64,000 nucleotides of DNA, from the NCBI RefSeq assembly GCF_905120355.1, contig NZ_CAJHOB010000013.1, positions 1-64,000 on the forward strand, read 5' to 3'. Both the position numbers and the translations under genes were made by a program. This DNA is from Azonexus hydrophilus (GTDB lineage Bacteria; Pseudomonadota; Gammaproteobacteria; Burkholderiales; Rhodocyclaceae). Numbering within the stretch: the stretch's first letter is position 1; each line of letters starts with the position of its first letter. The notes beneath the pieces were generated by a model. The model had not been told where the DNA came from. It searched no databases and worked only from the letters and a program-made list of their open reading frames with translations. Below, piece by piece: positions 55,384 through 64,000 of this stretch.

Positions 55384-57065
55384 ATGATTGCTGAGCATTT
55401 TCCGCCCAAAGCCAAAGACATTCCATACGAGTCATTGTTTCAGGCCGCCAACGACATCATGCTGCTGGCCGACGCGAACAACACCATCGTTGAAGCCAAC
55501 GAATGTGCCGTCAATACCTACGGCTGGCCGCGGCAGGAACTGCTTGGGAGGCCAATCGACAGTCTGCGCTCGCCGCGCGGGCGCTTTGATTTTCCGGTGG
55601 ACATGGAAAATCTGCGCCTTCGTGGCCAGCAGTTTTTCGAGACCGAGCATCAAACCGCCGACGGCCGCCGCTTTCCCGTCGAAGTCAGCGCATCCCTGAT
55701 TGACGATACGCGCGGGGGGCTCCTGCTCAAAATTGTGCGCGACATCAGTGAGCGCAAGGCATTTGAGGCGCAAATCCATGAACTGGCCTATTTTGATCCG
55801 GTGACCCGGCTTGCCAATCGCCAGCTTTTTGTCGACCGTCTGACGCAGGCGATAGCCTTGTCACGTCGCGACGGCTTGCCGCTGACCTTGTTACTGATCG
55901 GCTTTCCGGATTTACGGCGCTATGCCTTTCTTGAGGAAGGGGCAAAAAACCTCGCTAAGGAAGCGGCCAAACGCCTTCTGGATTGCATCCGCGCCGAGGA
56001 TTCCTGGGCCGTATCAGCGATGGTGAGTTCGCCCTGCTCCTGCACGCCGACGCTCGTGGTGCTGAACGGGTTGCCACACAGATTCTGGCGCGCTTCGCTG
56101 ACCCCTTCCCGTTTGGCGACAAGGAAGTGATCGTCGAGTGCGACATCGGCATTGCCTGTTATCCGGACGATGGTCGGAGCTCCGAGGATCTGCTGAGCGC
56201 CGCCCTTGTCGCCTTGCTGCCAGCCCTGTCCGAAAAGGGCAGTACCTACAATTTTCACACGCCCTGCCTGGGCCGTTCCGCTCACCGACGCCTTGAAATC
56301 GAAACGCATCTGCGGCGCGCCCTGACGCAAGGCGAACTGTTCTTGCACTATCAGCCGCAAATCGACGTCGTTACCGGCCGCATGGTTTCTGTCGAAGCGT
56401 TGATGCGCTGGCAACACCCTGTCTGGGGTTGGGTGTCGCCGGCTGAATTCATTCCGGTTGCCGAGGATTGCGGACTGATCGACTCACTGGGGAACTGGGC
56501 GCTGGAAACTGCGCTGGGTGACGCTTCCCTATGGCGTGACCAGGGTGTGGATTTGCGGGTGGCAGTCAACCTGTCGGCCATCCAGTTGCGCGACCCCCAT
56601 CTGCTCGTCCGGATCCGGCGTTGCCTCGACAGACACGGATTGGCGGCCTCGGCATTGGAGATTGAGGTAACCGAAAGCACGGCCATGCGTGATGTTATCG
56701 ACGCCCTAACTCATCTGCATGATTTCACCGATGCTGGCATTCATCTGGCAATCGATGATTTCGGCACGGGCTATTCATCGCTCGCCAGCCTGAAAAACAT
56801 TCGTGTCGGGCTACTGAAGCTTGATGCATCTTTTGTCAGCGGCTTGCCGGAAGATGCCGAGAATGCCGCCATTGCCGCGGCCATCATCCGCATGGCCGAC
56901 GCCCTGGGAGCACGTACCCTGGCTGAAGGCGTCGAGACCCGGGAACAATTCGACTGGCTTCGGGCGCAAGGCTGCCATCTGGCCCAAGGCTGGCTGTTCG
57001 CCCGGGCCCTGCCGGCGGTAGAAATCCCGGCACTGTTCCACCGCAACTTTTTAACTTCCCTATAG
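55384..57065 (+). pseudogene. PAS-GGDEF-EAL protein gene with a frameshift
   Basis: Frame one starts at ATG 55384: a PAS domain (SLFQAANDIMLLADANNTIV, about 18-130) and the start of a GGDEF domain (LAYFDPVTRLANRQLFVDRL). Around 56003-56008 one base is missing: frame one turns into unrelated residues, while another frame continues with GRISDGEFALLL, the rest of the GGDEF domain, and a full EAL domain with VEALMRWQHP, DDFGTGYSSL and LAEGVET. The GGDEF motif is degenerate (SDGEF), so only the c-di-GMP phosphodiesterase part looks active. The shift could be a true mutation or a sequencing error. The annotated span covers both frames. Confidence 0.82.
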
Positions 57066-57075
57066 GTTAGTCACC

Positions 57076-58722
57076 ATGTCATTTCACTCCATCAGTGCCC
57101 GTCTGGCTGCTTTTACTGTCTTTGCCGGGTTGTTGCTCGTCACCATTGCAGCCGTTGGTCTGCTGGGCGGAAAAAAGGCTGTCGATGCGCTTAATTCAGT
57201 TTATGAGGATCGAACTGTACCGCTGGTTGATCTCTTTCGCCTGGCCGAACTGCGCGCCGCCAACGAGAAGGAAATCCTGCTGATCCTGCAGCGCGACCCC
57301 CGTTCCCCCTTGTCCGGCGCGCACGGCCAGCCATTGAGTGAGCATTTCGCCAATTTCGAACGCCGTAGCGCCGAGATCAACGCGCTCTGGAACAAATATA
57401 TGGCAACCAACCTGAGCGAGGAGGAAAAGCGCCTTGCAACCGATTTCGCCAGCAAGCGCTCGGCGTGGATTGAGCGGGTGCGCCCCCTGTTCGAGCGCAT
57501 CAAGGCGGAAGATTACGCTCCGGAAGTATCCCGGGCCTTGCTCGCCGCCACACTGGATGAAGGCAAGGCGGTCAGAGAGGCGCTTGATGCCCTGGCGATC
57601 TATCAGGCAAAGACCGCGAAAGCCCTTTTCGAGGAAGAGCAACGCGATTTCCGCACCGATCTGATCGTTTTGGCTTTGGTGGGTCTGGGCGGCCTTCTCG
57701 GCCTCGGGGTCTACGCCTGGTGGCTGGCGCGCACGATCACCCATCCCATCAACCAAGCGGTGAGCGTGGCTGAGGCGATCGCCAACGGTGAGCTCAACCG
57801 TCCGGTTCCCACCGGTGGACGTGATGAAGCCGGGCGCTTGCTGGCTGCATTCGCGCTGATGCAGGACAGTCTGCGCACCATGGTCAGTGCCTCGCAGCGC
57901 AGCGCCGACGATCTGGCCTGCGCGGCCATTGAAATGTCTACTGCCGCCCAGGCTTCGGCCGCGGCCACCACCGCACAAAGCGAAGCCGCCTCGGGGATGG
58001 CTGCCGCCGTCGAGGAAATGTCGGTTTCCATCGATCAGGTGCGCGATCATGCCCGCGAGGCCCGTCATGTGGCAGCCAGTGCCGGCGAGGCCTCACGCAC
58101 CGGTGGCGCGGTGGTGCATTCGACCAGCAACGAAATGCGACAGGTGGCAACGGCGGTCAACGACGCGGCGCATTCGATTCGCGAACTGGAAAATTACTCC
58201 CGGGAAATTTCGGCCATCGTTGATGTGATCCGTGATGTTGCCGATCAGACCAATCTGTTGGCGCTGAATGCCGCCATCGAGGCGGCTCGGGCTGGTGAGC
58301 AGGGACGTGGTTTTGCCGTCGTTGCCGACGAGGTGAGAAAACTCGCCGAACGCACCTCGAAATCGACCCAGTCGATCGCCAGCGTCATCGAAAAGGTGCA
58401 GTCCGGTGCCCGCCACGCGGCACAGGAAATGGAAAGTGGCGTCAATCGCGTCGGCACCGGGGTGGATCTCGCGCAACAGGCAGGAGATTCGATCATCGGC
58501 ATTCAGGACGGTGCAAACCGGGTGGCAACGACCGTCGACGATATTGGCAGTGCCCTCGACGAACAGTCGGTGGCCGCCCAGGAAATTGCCCAGGGCGTTG
58601 AACGGATCGCCCACATGGCCGAGGAGAACAGCGTTCGTGCCCGGCAAACCTCAGTCGCTGCCGAGCGACTCAAATCGCTGGCCAGCGATTTGAAGGGTTC
58701 CGTCGCCCGTTTTCGTGTCTGA
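57076..58722 (+). CDS. Methyl-accepting chemotaxis protein
   Basis: A 548-residue receptor: first membrane segment (about 10-30), a periplasmic four-helix-bundle sensor domain (about 35-190), second membrane segment (about 194-216, [20 protein letters not shown]), a HAMP domain (about 217-270) and the signalling domain. The conserved hairpin tip reads [20 protein letters not shown], followed by [18 protein letters not shown]. It lies 10 bases after the EAL gene. Confidence 0.95.
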   Translation: MSFHSISARLAAFTVFAGLLLVTIAAVGLLGGKKAVDALNSVYEDRTVPLVDLFRLAELRAANEKEILLILQRDPRSPLSGAHGQPLSEHFANFERRSAEINALWNKYMATNLSEEEKRLATDFASKRSAWIERVRPLFERIKAEDYAPEVSRALLAATLDEGKAVREALDALAIYQAKTAKALFEEEQRDFRTDLIVLALVGLGGLLGLGVYAWWLARTITHPINQAVSVAEAIANGELNRPVPTGGRDEAGRLLAAFALMQDSLRTMVSASQRSADDLACAAIEMSTAAQASAAATTAQSEAASGMAAAVEEMSVSIDQVRDHAREARHVAASAGEASRTGGAVVHSTSNEMRQVATAVNDAAHSIRELENYSREISAIVDVIRDVADQTNLLALNAAIEAARAGEQGRGFAVVADEVRKLAERTSKSTQSIASVIEKVQSGARHAAQEMESGVNRVGTGVDLAQQAGDSIIGIQDGANRVATTVDDIGSALDEQSVAAQEIAQGVERIAHMAEENSVRARQTSVAAERLKSLASDLKGSVARFRV

Positions 58723-58776
58723 GCCACTGAGACGCCGACAAGGATTATCCAGACGATCGTTCAAGGGAGATTGAAG

Positions 58777-59661
58777 ATGAAAGCCAGCCAATCGATTCTC
58801 GTGGCCACCGATTTCTCGGCGCCAGCCACTCTCGCTGTCGAACGTGCTGCCCGGCTGGCGAGGGAATGGCAGTGCCCGCTCAATCTCCTGCATGTCTTCA
58901 ACCCATTCGCCTGGGAACATGCAGGACATCTGCTGCCGGACCTGCTCATTCGACACAACCCGAAGGTGCGCAGCGAGACGATGCTGAACCGACTTGCCGA
59001 CGACATGGCCGTCCGCAACGCATTGTCACGAGTCGGCCGCCAGCTGGTGGTCGGGCGTGCCTCTGCCGTCATCGCCGATCACGCCGTCGTTAGTGGCGCC
59101 AGTCTGATCGTCATTGGCATTCGTGGCGAGGGCATCGTTCACGAACTGGCCCTGGGCGGCACCGCCGTCAAGGTGTTGCGCCGCAGCCCGTGCCCGGTGC
59201 TGGTGGTTCGCCAGAAACCCGTTCCGCCGTACCGGCGGATCGCCATCGCGACGGATTTTTCGGCAACGGCGACGCGGGCGCTGCGTGCCGCCCTGGCGAT
59301 ATTTCCGGAAGCACAACACATCGCGATTCATGCCAGTCGTGCGCCGTACGAGGGGCGGATGCGTCTGGCCGGTGCCTCGCCCGAGGATGTCGAGCGTTAC
59401 CGCAGCGATGAACTGGCCGCAGCCGGACAGGACATGGACGCCTATCTGGCGGATGCGGACTATGAAGCTGCCGGTGGAATATCCCGCGTCATTGGTCACG
59501 GCTACCCGGCGGCTGTGCTGCTCGACGAATTGCGCCGAGCCCCCTGCGATCTGCTGGTGCTCGGCCGGCACGGTCAATCGGTGCTCGATGAGCAACTGCT
59601 CGGCAGCATCACCCTGAATCTCCTGCACCACGCGCCGTGCGACGTGCTGCTGGTTCCTTGA
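58777..59661 (+). CDS. Tandem universal stress protein (UspA-type), first copy
   Basis: A 294-residue protein of two Usp domains (about 5-145 and 150-294). Both have the ATP-binding pattern G-2x-G-9x-G-S/T: GIRGEGIVHELALGGTA and GRHGQSVLDEQLLGSIT. ATG 58777 follows AAGGGAGA and is preferred to TTG 58771. Such proteins act in survival under hypoxia, starvation or damage. It is followed after 16 bases by a CBS protein. Confidence 0.93.
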   Translation: MKASQSILVATDFSAPATLAVERAARLAREWQCPLNLLHVFNPFAWEHAGHLLPDLLIRHNPKVRSETMLNRLADDMAVRNALSRVGRQLVVGRASAVIADHAVVSGASLIVIGIRGEGIVHELALGGTAVKVLRRSPCPVLVVRQKPVPPYRRIAIATDFSATATRALRAALAIFPEAQHIAIHASRAPYEGRMRLAGASPEDVERYRSDELAAAGQDMDAYLADADYEAAGGISRVIGHGYPAAVLLDELRRAPCDLLVLGRHGQSVLDEQLLGSITLNLLHHAPCDVLLVP

Positions 59662-59677
59662 TATTCGGGAGAGCGGA

Positions 59678-60301
59678 ATGTTTTCCATCTACGGCATGAC
59701 AGGCCAGGTATTCAGCGGCACGCTGGAGGCGATGAACCGTGTCTATCCGCTGGCGCGAGCCCGCAATACCCGAGGCGTAGCCCAGGAGGGCGATGAAATA
59801 GGTGTCGAGAACATGGCGACGCCATTGCAACGGGAGGCCGTCCGTGCCTATCGGAGAATGCTGCCCGACGACCTGGAGCGTGGTCCGCTGATTCATGCGG
59901 CCCAGATCATGAGCCATCCGGTCACGGTGCTCAACCAAAAAAACGCGGTTGCCGACGCTTGGCGCGTCTTCCAGCGTTGTGGAATCCACCAGGCACCGGT
60001 TCTGGACGACGCGCACCGGCTGATCGGGATGGTCAATGAGCGGGACTTGCTGACCGTCATCGATATCGACGGTGAACATGTTCTCGAAAATCTGCAACGG
60101 CGGGTGAGTGATGTCATGACCTCGCCGGTCGTGGCTTCCGTACCCGTGACCGACATTCGACGCATCGCTGCGGCGATGCTCGAAGGTGGCTTGAGTGCCG
60201 TTCCCATCGTCAATGAAAGCGAAATCATTGTCGGCATCGTTTCCCGTACCGATGTCTTGCGCGCGGTCATGACCGATCCGCCCCTCAGTCTGTGGCGTTG
60301 A
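59678..60301 (+). CDS. CBS-domain pair protein
   Basis: A 207-residue protein. The first 75 residues are unknown and basic (TPLQREAVRAYRRMLPDD). Then come two CBS motifs: AAQIMSHPVTVLNQKNAVAD with HQAPVLDDAHRLIGMVNERDLL, and VSDVMTSPVVASVPVTDIRR with SAVPIVNESEIIVGIVSRTD. CBS pairs bind adenine nucleotides and act as energy sensors, which fits the neighbouring Usp genes. Confidence 0.9.
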   Translation: MFSIYGMTGQVFSGTLEAMNRVYPLARARNTRGVAQEGDEIGVENMATPLQREAVRAYRRMLPDDLERGPLIHAAQIMSHPVTVLNQKNAVADAWRVFQRCGIHQAPVLDDAHRLIGMVNERDLLTVIDIDGEHVLENLQRRVSDVMTSPVVASVPVTDIRRIAAAMLEGGLSAVPIVNESEIIVGIVSRTDVLRAVMTDPPLSLWR

Positions 60302-60442
60302 AATACACCGGACGATTAGGACCCCCCTCATGGCGCCCCGCATTGTTCGCTATTTGACGAGCTATCGGTAAGTACACTTCGCGTTTATTCAGGATGCTAT
60401 CGGACTTATCCTTGTCTCGAATGTCAATGAATCGAGAGAGGA

Positions 60443-60871
60443 ATGATCATGATGACCCTGCAAGCCCGTGAATGGACGAAAGGCGCCCATCGGTTGCGTC
60501 ACTATCCGGCCGACAGTACCCGCGCCAGGGCGCGCCTTGCCGTGTTGGCCATCATCGCCGGCGGCAACACCGACATCCGTACGTTCGACGCCCTGGAGCA
60601 ACACGGTGAATTCCGCACGCTCGACCTCGAGCGCGAAGATTTCTTGCGCGCCCTGTTTGACCTGTGCTGCGATCTCCTTCGGACATCGGAGGGGAGGAAT
60701 GGCAGAATATTTCCCGAAACACTTGATGCCCTGATGGATGAAATCCACAGCCAGCATGCGCGGCGCACCTTGTGCTGTCTCATGATCGAAAACATGCGGG
60801 CTGATCATGGCAGTGCCTTGGCCGGAAAACTCCGCCTCGGCGATGCCAGCCAGGATTGGCCTGCGCGTTAG
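60443..60871 (+). CDS. Small helical protein, 142 aa, TerB-like in outline
   Basis: I do not recognise this protein with confidence. ATG 60443 follows GAGAGAGG. The segment RLAVLAIIAGGNTDIRTFDA and LEREDFLRALFDLCCDLLRT has the helical, acidic outline of TerB-like domains; similar domains occur in the protein at 54385-55344. It lies between two Usp-type genes in the same direction, so a stress role is likely. Confidence 0.6.
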   Translation: MIMMTLQAREWTKGAHRLRHYPADSTRARARLAVLAIIAGGNTDIRTFDALEQHGEFRTLDLEREDFLRALFDLCCDLLRTSEGRNGRIFPETLDALMDEIHSQHARRTLCCLMIENMRADHGSALAGKLRLGDASQDWPAR

Positions 60872-60917
60872 GCACAGGGGTTTTACGAGATGTTCATCAC
60901 ACCATCGGAGATTCACC

Positions 60918-61814
60918 ATGAATCCTGAATCCTTGCACGTATTGATTGCCTTCGATGGTTCGCCTTCCTCAATGGCTGCGGCTCGCAGCTGGTCGACATG
61001 GAGTTCCGCCCAGATTGCGCTCACAGCAACCTTGCTCACGGTTACTGACGGGGCCATGGAGAAAGAGGGAATTGCTCCTGTCTGTCACCCGCTGGCTGAC
61101 GCGGTGAGTACCGCTCAGGAATGGTTTGCGCGCAGCGGGGTGAAAATGGAATACGTTGTCGTGGATGGCGGAACCCCGGCGACGAGGATCATCAACGAAG
61201 CCCAACATCGTCAGGCCGACCTGATCGCGATGGGAACTCGCGGCCTGTCACCGCTGCGCGGATTGCTGCTCGGGTCCATTGCGGCCGAAGTTGCCAGAGG
61301 CAGTCCGATCCCCATCTGGCTGATGGGGCCGCATGCGGCGATACCGGCCACACTCGGCCGGCGTCTCCGGCTACTGATCGCCGTTGATGGGTCGGCACAT
61401 GCTGCCCATGCGGCAGCCTGGGCGGGGCGCATGGCGGCGCGTCTGGGCGAAGCATCGCTCGAACTGTTCAGCGTGCAGCCTGCCTTCTCTCCTTTCGAGG
61501 GCATGCTCGATGCCGCAGCAGGTGATTTTCGTCACTGGGGCCTGGGCGTTGGCGAAGCCGCCATCGCCGCCGCTCGGCATGCCATGGGGGATGTCGGCCA
61601 TCAGGCGACTGGCGCCGTGGCAACCGGAGACGCGGTTTCCATGATCCTGGCGCAGGCTGAAGAGAGCGGAGCCGATGTCATCGTTGTCGCACCGCAAGGC
61701 GTCAACGCGCTGGAGCAGGCAGCCCTTGGCAGCGTGTCGCAATCACTGTTGCTCTCGGCACGCTGTCCGATACTGCTCGTTCCGCGCCACTTGACTATTG
61801 ATGACGCGGATTAA
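60918..61814 (+). CDS. Tandem universal stress protein (UspA-type), second copy
   Basis: A 298-residue protein starting at ATG 60918 (MNPESLHVLIAFDGSP); the longer frame from 60807 runs through the previous gene. It has two Usp domains. The first has the full nucleotide motif GTRGLSPLRGLLLGSIA; the second is partly changed (APQGVNALEQAALGSVS). It ends the stress gene run; bioD2 is convergent. Confidence 0.92.
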   Translation: MNPESLHVLIAFDGSPSSMAAARSWSTWSSAQIALTATLLTVTDGAMEKEGIAPVCHPLADAVSTAQEWFARSGVKMEYVVVDGGTPATRIINEAQHRQADLIAMGTRGLSPLRGLLLGSIAAEVARGSPIPIWLMGPHAAIPATLGRRLRLLIAVDGSAHAAHAAAWAGRMAARLGEASLELFSVQPAFSPFEGMLDAAAGDFRHWGLGVGEAAIAAARHAMGDVGHQATGAVATGDAVSMILAQAEESGADVIVVAPQGVNALEQAALGSVSQSLLLSARCPILLVPRHLTIDDAD

Positions 61815-61876
61815 GGTCGTAACCGGAATTACGCCTTGGCCAAGATGACAGCGCTTGGCTTTCGCAAAACGAATGT

Positions 61877-62548
61877 TCAGCTAACCCATTTCTGAACCCA
61901 CAATGCAAGTTGCGGATTGGGTGGGTTGTTATAGGTCTGATGAATCACTGGGGCCGACAGCCAGCGTTGCAGATCGGTATGGTTATCGAGGAAGGGGTTG
62001 TCTGGTTGGGCAACCTGATTCAGCACTACGCCCATCAGGGGCAGTCCGCGCATCTGGATGGCCTCGATGGCCAGCAAGCTCTGATTGACCGCACCCAGAC
62101 GATCGGCTACTACCAGCAGAACGGGCATGCCCATGCCGGCAGCCAGATCGGCATTCAGTGCGCCGTGGGCGATCGGTGAATAGAAGCCGCCGGCACCTTC
62201 AACCAGCAGAAAGTCATCGTCGCCGACCCCATTCAGACAGGCAGCATGCAGATCCCCAATCTCAAGCGGCCGATTGGCCAGCCTGGCCGCCCACTCCGGA
62301 GAAACCGGCGGCTCATAGCGATATGGACAGACAGCCTCCAGCGCATCCATGGCGCCAGCTGCCGCGTTTAGCCGAACCGCATCCGAAGGTTGGAGAATGT
62401 CGCTTCCAGCCAGCTTCTCGCATCCGGTTTCGACGGGTTTGCGCACGCGCACACGTTGCCCGTTCTCCCGAAGCGCTTTTGCAACCTGGATGCCGATGGT
62501 GGTCTTGCCAACTCCGGTGTCCGTTCCGGTGATGAAAATGCCGCGCAT
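61877..62548 (-). CDS. bioD2: Dethiobiotin synthetase BioD (second copy)
   Basis: A 223-residue paralogue with intact P-loop (FITGTDTGVGKT), substrate Lys (VRKPVETGCEK) and Mg-binding Glu (LLVEGAGGFYSPIA). ATG 62548 is chosen; the upstream frame of about 90 codons lacks family features. It is only distantly like the bioD at 45134. It lies 52 bases downstream of sbtB on the same strand. It may give CO2-responsive or alternative biotin synthesis. Confidence 0.9.
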   Translation of the reverse strand: MRGIFITGTDTGVGKTTIGIQVAKALRENGQRVRVRKPVETGCEKLAGSDILQPSDAVRLNAAAGAMDALEAVCPYRYEPPVSPEWAARLANRPLEIGDLHAACLNGVGDDDFLLVEGAGGFYSPIAHGALNADLAAGMGMPVLLVVADRLGAVNQSLLAIEAIQMRGLPLMGVVLNQVAQPDNPFLDNHTDLQRWLSAPVIHQTYNNPPNPQLALWVQKWVS

Positions 62549-62600
62549 TGATGTCTCTTTGCACCTCGGCCGCACCGATGGGGCGACCTGATTGTTGCCT

Positions 62601-62912
62601 TCAGAATTTGCCGGGCCGCAGCACTTCGACCTCGGAAAGGCACGCCACCATGGCGTAATTCGAGTAGTACCGTTCCTGCAAGTGCGCCAGCAGCGTTTCC
62701 GCCTGGGGGCGGGCACAGATGATCTCGATTCGAATGTTCTTTGATTCATCCCAGGTGGCGTCCCGCACCCCGCGGCTTCCTTTGCCGCGCGCGTCGCAGA
62801 TGGTGTAGCCGCGAATCCCCAGTCGATCAATATCCTTGATCAGGACGTGCTCGAGGGTCGCTTCTGTAAACACGGTGAGCAGCGTGCGTTTTTCGGTCTG
62901 TATGGGGATCAC
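62601..62912 (-). CDS. sbtB: PII-like SbtB-type regulator of bicarbonate uptake
   Basis: A 103-residue PII-like protein (KRTLLTVFTEATLEHVLIKD, GYTICDARGKGSRGVRDATW, VACLSEVEVLRPGKF). The T-loop lacks the Tyr and pattern of GlnB, as in SbtB. SbtB proteins bind adenine nucleotides and switch SbtA on or off. It overlaps sbtA by 4 nt, so the pair is translationally coupled. Confidence 0.88.
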   Translation of the reverse strand: MIPIQTEKRTLLTVFTEATLEHVLIKDIDRLGIRGYTICDARGKGSRGVRDATWDESKNIRIEIICARPQAETLLAHLQERYYSNYAMVACLSEVEVLRPGKF

Positions 62913-63856
62913 GGCGTCGCTCCTGTCAGTTGGGTGGCCATCCAGTGATAAAGCGGGATTCCGGCCAGAATATTGAAGGGGAAAGTCACGCCCAGTGAAC
63001 CGGCCAGAGACACGGCGGGATTCGCCTCAGGCACGGCGATCCGCATGGCGGCCGGGACGGCGATGTAGGACGCCGAAGCCGCCAGGGTGGCCAGCATCGT
63101 CATCCCGCCGACCGAGAACCCGAGCATCATGCCGGTGCCGAGGCCAAGACAAGCCGACAGCAGCGGCATGGCCAAGCCAAAAGCGATCAGGGACAAGCCG
63201 CGTCGCTTGAGCTCGTCTACCTGACGGCTGACAATCAGTCCCATTTCCAGCAGGAACAGAGCCAGCACTGCCTTGAACAGATCGAAGTACATGATCTTGA
63301 TGGGTTGCAAGCCCTCCGGCCCTGCCGCCCAACCAATCGCCATCCCCCCCAGAAGCAGGGTTACGCCCTTGCCCAGGAAGGCCTCATGACCCAATGACCT
63401 CCAGTCGGTGTCCTTGCTGACCCCGCGAGCCAGAACGATGCCGACGAGAATGGCGGGAATTTCCATGACAGCCAGCAAGATCGCCATTTGCGGTTCGACA
63501 TCGATACTGCGTGACGACAGCCACGCTGCAGCAACGGCAAAAGTGGCGACGCTGACCGACCCGTAGTGGGCGGCCGTTGCTGCGGCATTTGGACGGTCAA
63601 AACGAAAAATCGCACGCAAGGCGCCAAAGGCGATCAACGTCTGAACGACGCCCAGCACGACCACCGCCAGCAGTTGGGGCAGCAATGGCCCCAGGGGCTG
63701 GGTTGCCAGGCCTTGGCCGCCTTTCAGGCCAATTGCCAGCAGCAGGAAAATGGATAGCGAGTCGTACAGAGCGCTCGGCAGTTTCAACTCCGAGCGCAGG
63801 AGTCCGGCAACCAGCCCGAACAGGAAAAACAGGATGACCGGATCAATGCTGTTCAT
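62909..63856 (-). CDS. sbtA: Sodium-dependent bicarbonate transporter SbtA
   Basis: A 315-residue membrane protein with about ten hydrophobic segments. It begins IDPVILFFLFGLVAGLLRSE and contains LPSALYDSLSIFLLLAIGLK, GSVSVATFAVAAAWLSS, LFLLEMGLIVSRQVDEL and FPFNILAGIPLY, all typical of SbtA. It should take up HCO3- with Na+. With SbtB, it shows an inorganic-carbon uptake unit. Confidence 0.92.
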   Translation of the reverse strand: MNSIDPVILFFLFGLVAGLLRSELKLPSALYDSLSIFLLLAIGLKGGQGLATQPLGPLLPQLLAVVVLGVVQTLIAFGALRAIFRFDRPNAAATAAHYGSVSVATFAVAAAWLSSRSIDVEPQMAILLAVMEIPAILVGIVLARGVSKDTDWRSLGHEAFLGKGVTLLLGGMAIGWAAGPEGLQPIKIMYFDLFKAVLALFLLEMGLIVSRQVDELKRRGLSLIAFGLAMPLLSACLGLGTGMMLGFSVGGMTMLATLAASASYIAVPAAMRIAVPEANPAVSLAGSLGVTFPFNILAGIPLYHWMATQLTGATP

Positions 63857-63867
63857 GGTGACGATCT

Positions 63868-63999
63868 TCAGGGATTACAGTAATCGCAATGGGCCGGATC
63901 AGCGAAGGCGACCCCGTCCTTCCGGAGATGTTCTTCCCGAAAGTTGCAAGCGGGACAGCCCCAGACCTGTCCCCGCTGCTCGCGGGTAGGCAGGCCGCA
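63868..63999 (-). CDS. C-terminal end of a Cys-rich protein (cut by window edge)
   Basis: A minus-strand frame enters from beyond the window and ends at 63868 with 43 visible residues: CGLPTREQRGQVWGCPACNF, then a basic-acidic stretch and HCDYCNP. The Cys-x-x-Cys pairs suggest a zinc ribbon. It ends 11 bases before the sbtA start, so it probably belongs to the same transcript. The family is not recognised from this fragment. Confidence 0.5.
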   Translation of the reverse strand, partial: CGLPTREQRGQVWGCPACNFREEHLRKDGVAFADPAHCDYCNP

Positions 64000-64000
64000 T

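Noticed and set aside
45134-62548. The two bioD genes as a recent duplication
   Set aside because: They share only the core motifs and differ in most other residues and in context, so they are old paralogues or separate acquisitions.

Overview
The window looks like the chromosome of a betaproteobacterium, most likely of the Rhodocyclales. This rests on the housekeeping blocks (tig-clpP-clpX-lon-hupB-tRNA-Val; mltG-tmk-holB-pilZ-tatD; bioH-bioC-bioD), high-GC codon use and two-membrane envelope genes. The genus cannot be fixed from the sequence alone. Housekeeping stretches alternate with mobile, defence and stress-related islands.

1-8.7 kb: the end of an IS5-type transposase and an orphan hypothetical gene lead into a tight four-gene operon. 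It encodes a TolC-type outer-membrane channel, a GAF-HlyD inner-membrane adaptor, a polytopic PqqD-like/M50 metalloprotease/HlyD protein and a short SecA-like ATPase. Together they read as an unusual envelope-spanning export or maturation machine. No cargo gene is intact; a 25-codon ORF just downstream could be a stub of one.

8.8-18.0 kb: a defence island. A WYL regulator is divergent from a four-gene SMC-like operon of Wadjet/MksBEFG type in the order SMC, MukE-like, MukF-like, Toprim nuclease (jetC-B-A-D). A GIY-YIG nuclease gene follows after 15 nt, and then a deleted IS630-type element with both inverted repeats. This island is one of three candidates for a poorly described system.

18.0-24.7 kb: tRNA-Val, HU, Lon, ClpX, ClpP and trigger factor on the minus strand, then tRNA-His on the plus strand.

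24.65-32.47 kb: an integrated element of about 7.8 kb in the 3' end of tRNA-His, bounded by an 18-bp direct repeat. It carries a P4-type integrase, an AlpA-like regulator, a Toprim primase, a DUF3987 helicase-like protein, a GTCGAC-rich origin candidate and one HK97-type major capsid protein. Terminase, portal and tail genes are absent, so it resembles a phage satellite.

33-45.8 kb: a lone HsdR-N-like nuclease, then conserved genes: prfC, tadA, an L,D-transpeptidase, an NRDE protein, ygfZ, mltG-tmk-holB-pilZ-tatD-ankyrin and bioH-bioC-bioD.

45.8-48.3 kb: a scar with a 5'-truncated HD-GYP gene, a KfrA-like coiled-coil gene with repeated operator-like motifs, and remains of an AMP-ligase/acyltransferase fusion.

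48.3-61.8 kb: a stress-type cluster: MscS, PsiE and NhaR on the minus strand, and divergently an HPF-like protein, a membrane protein, a P-type ATPase, a TerB-like protein, a frameshifted PAS-GGDEF-EAL gene, a chemoreceptor, two tandem Usp proteins and a CBS protein. A perfect 8-8-8 inverted repeat lies between nhaR and the HPF gene.

61.9-64 kb: a second bioD beside a bicarbonate transporter pair (sbtB-sbtA), then the end of a Cys-rich protein running off the window.
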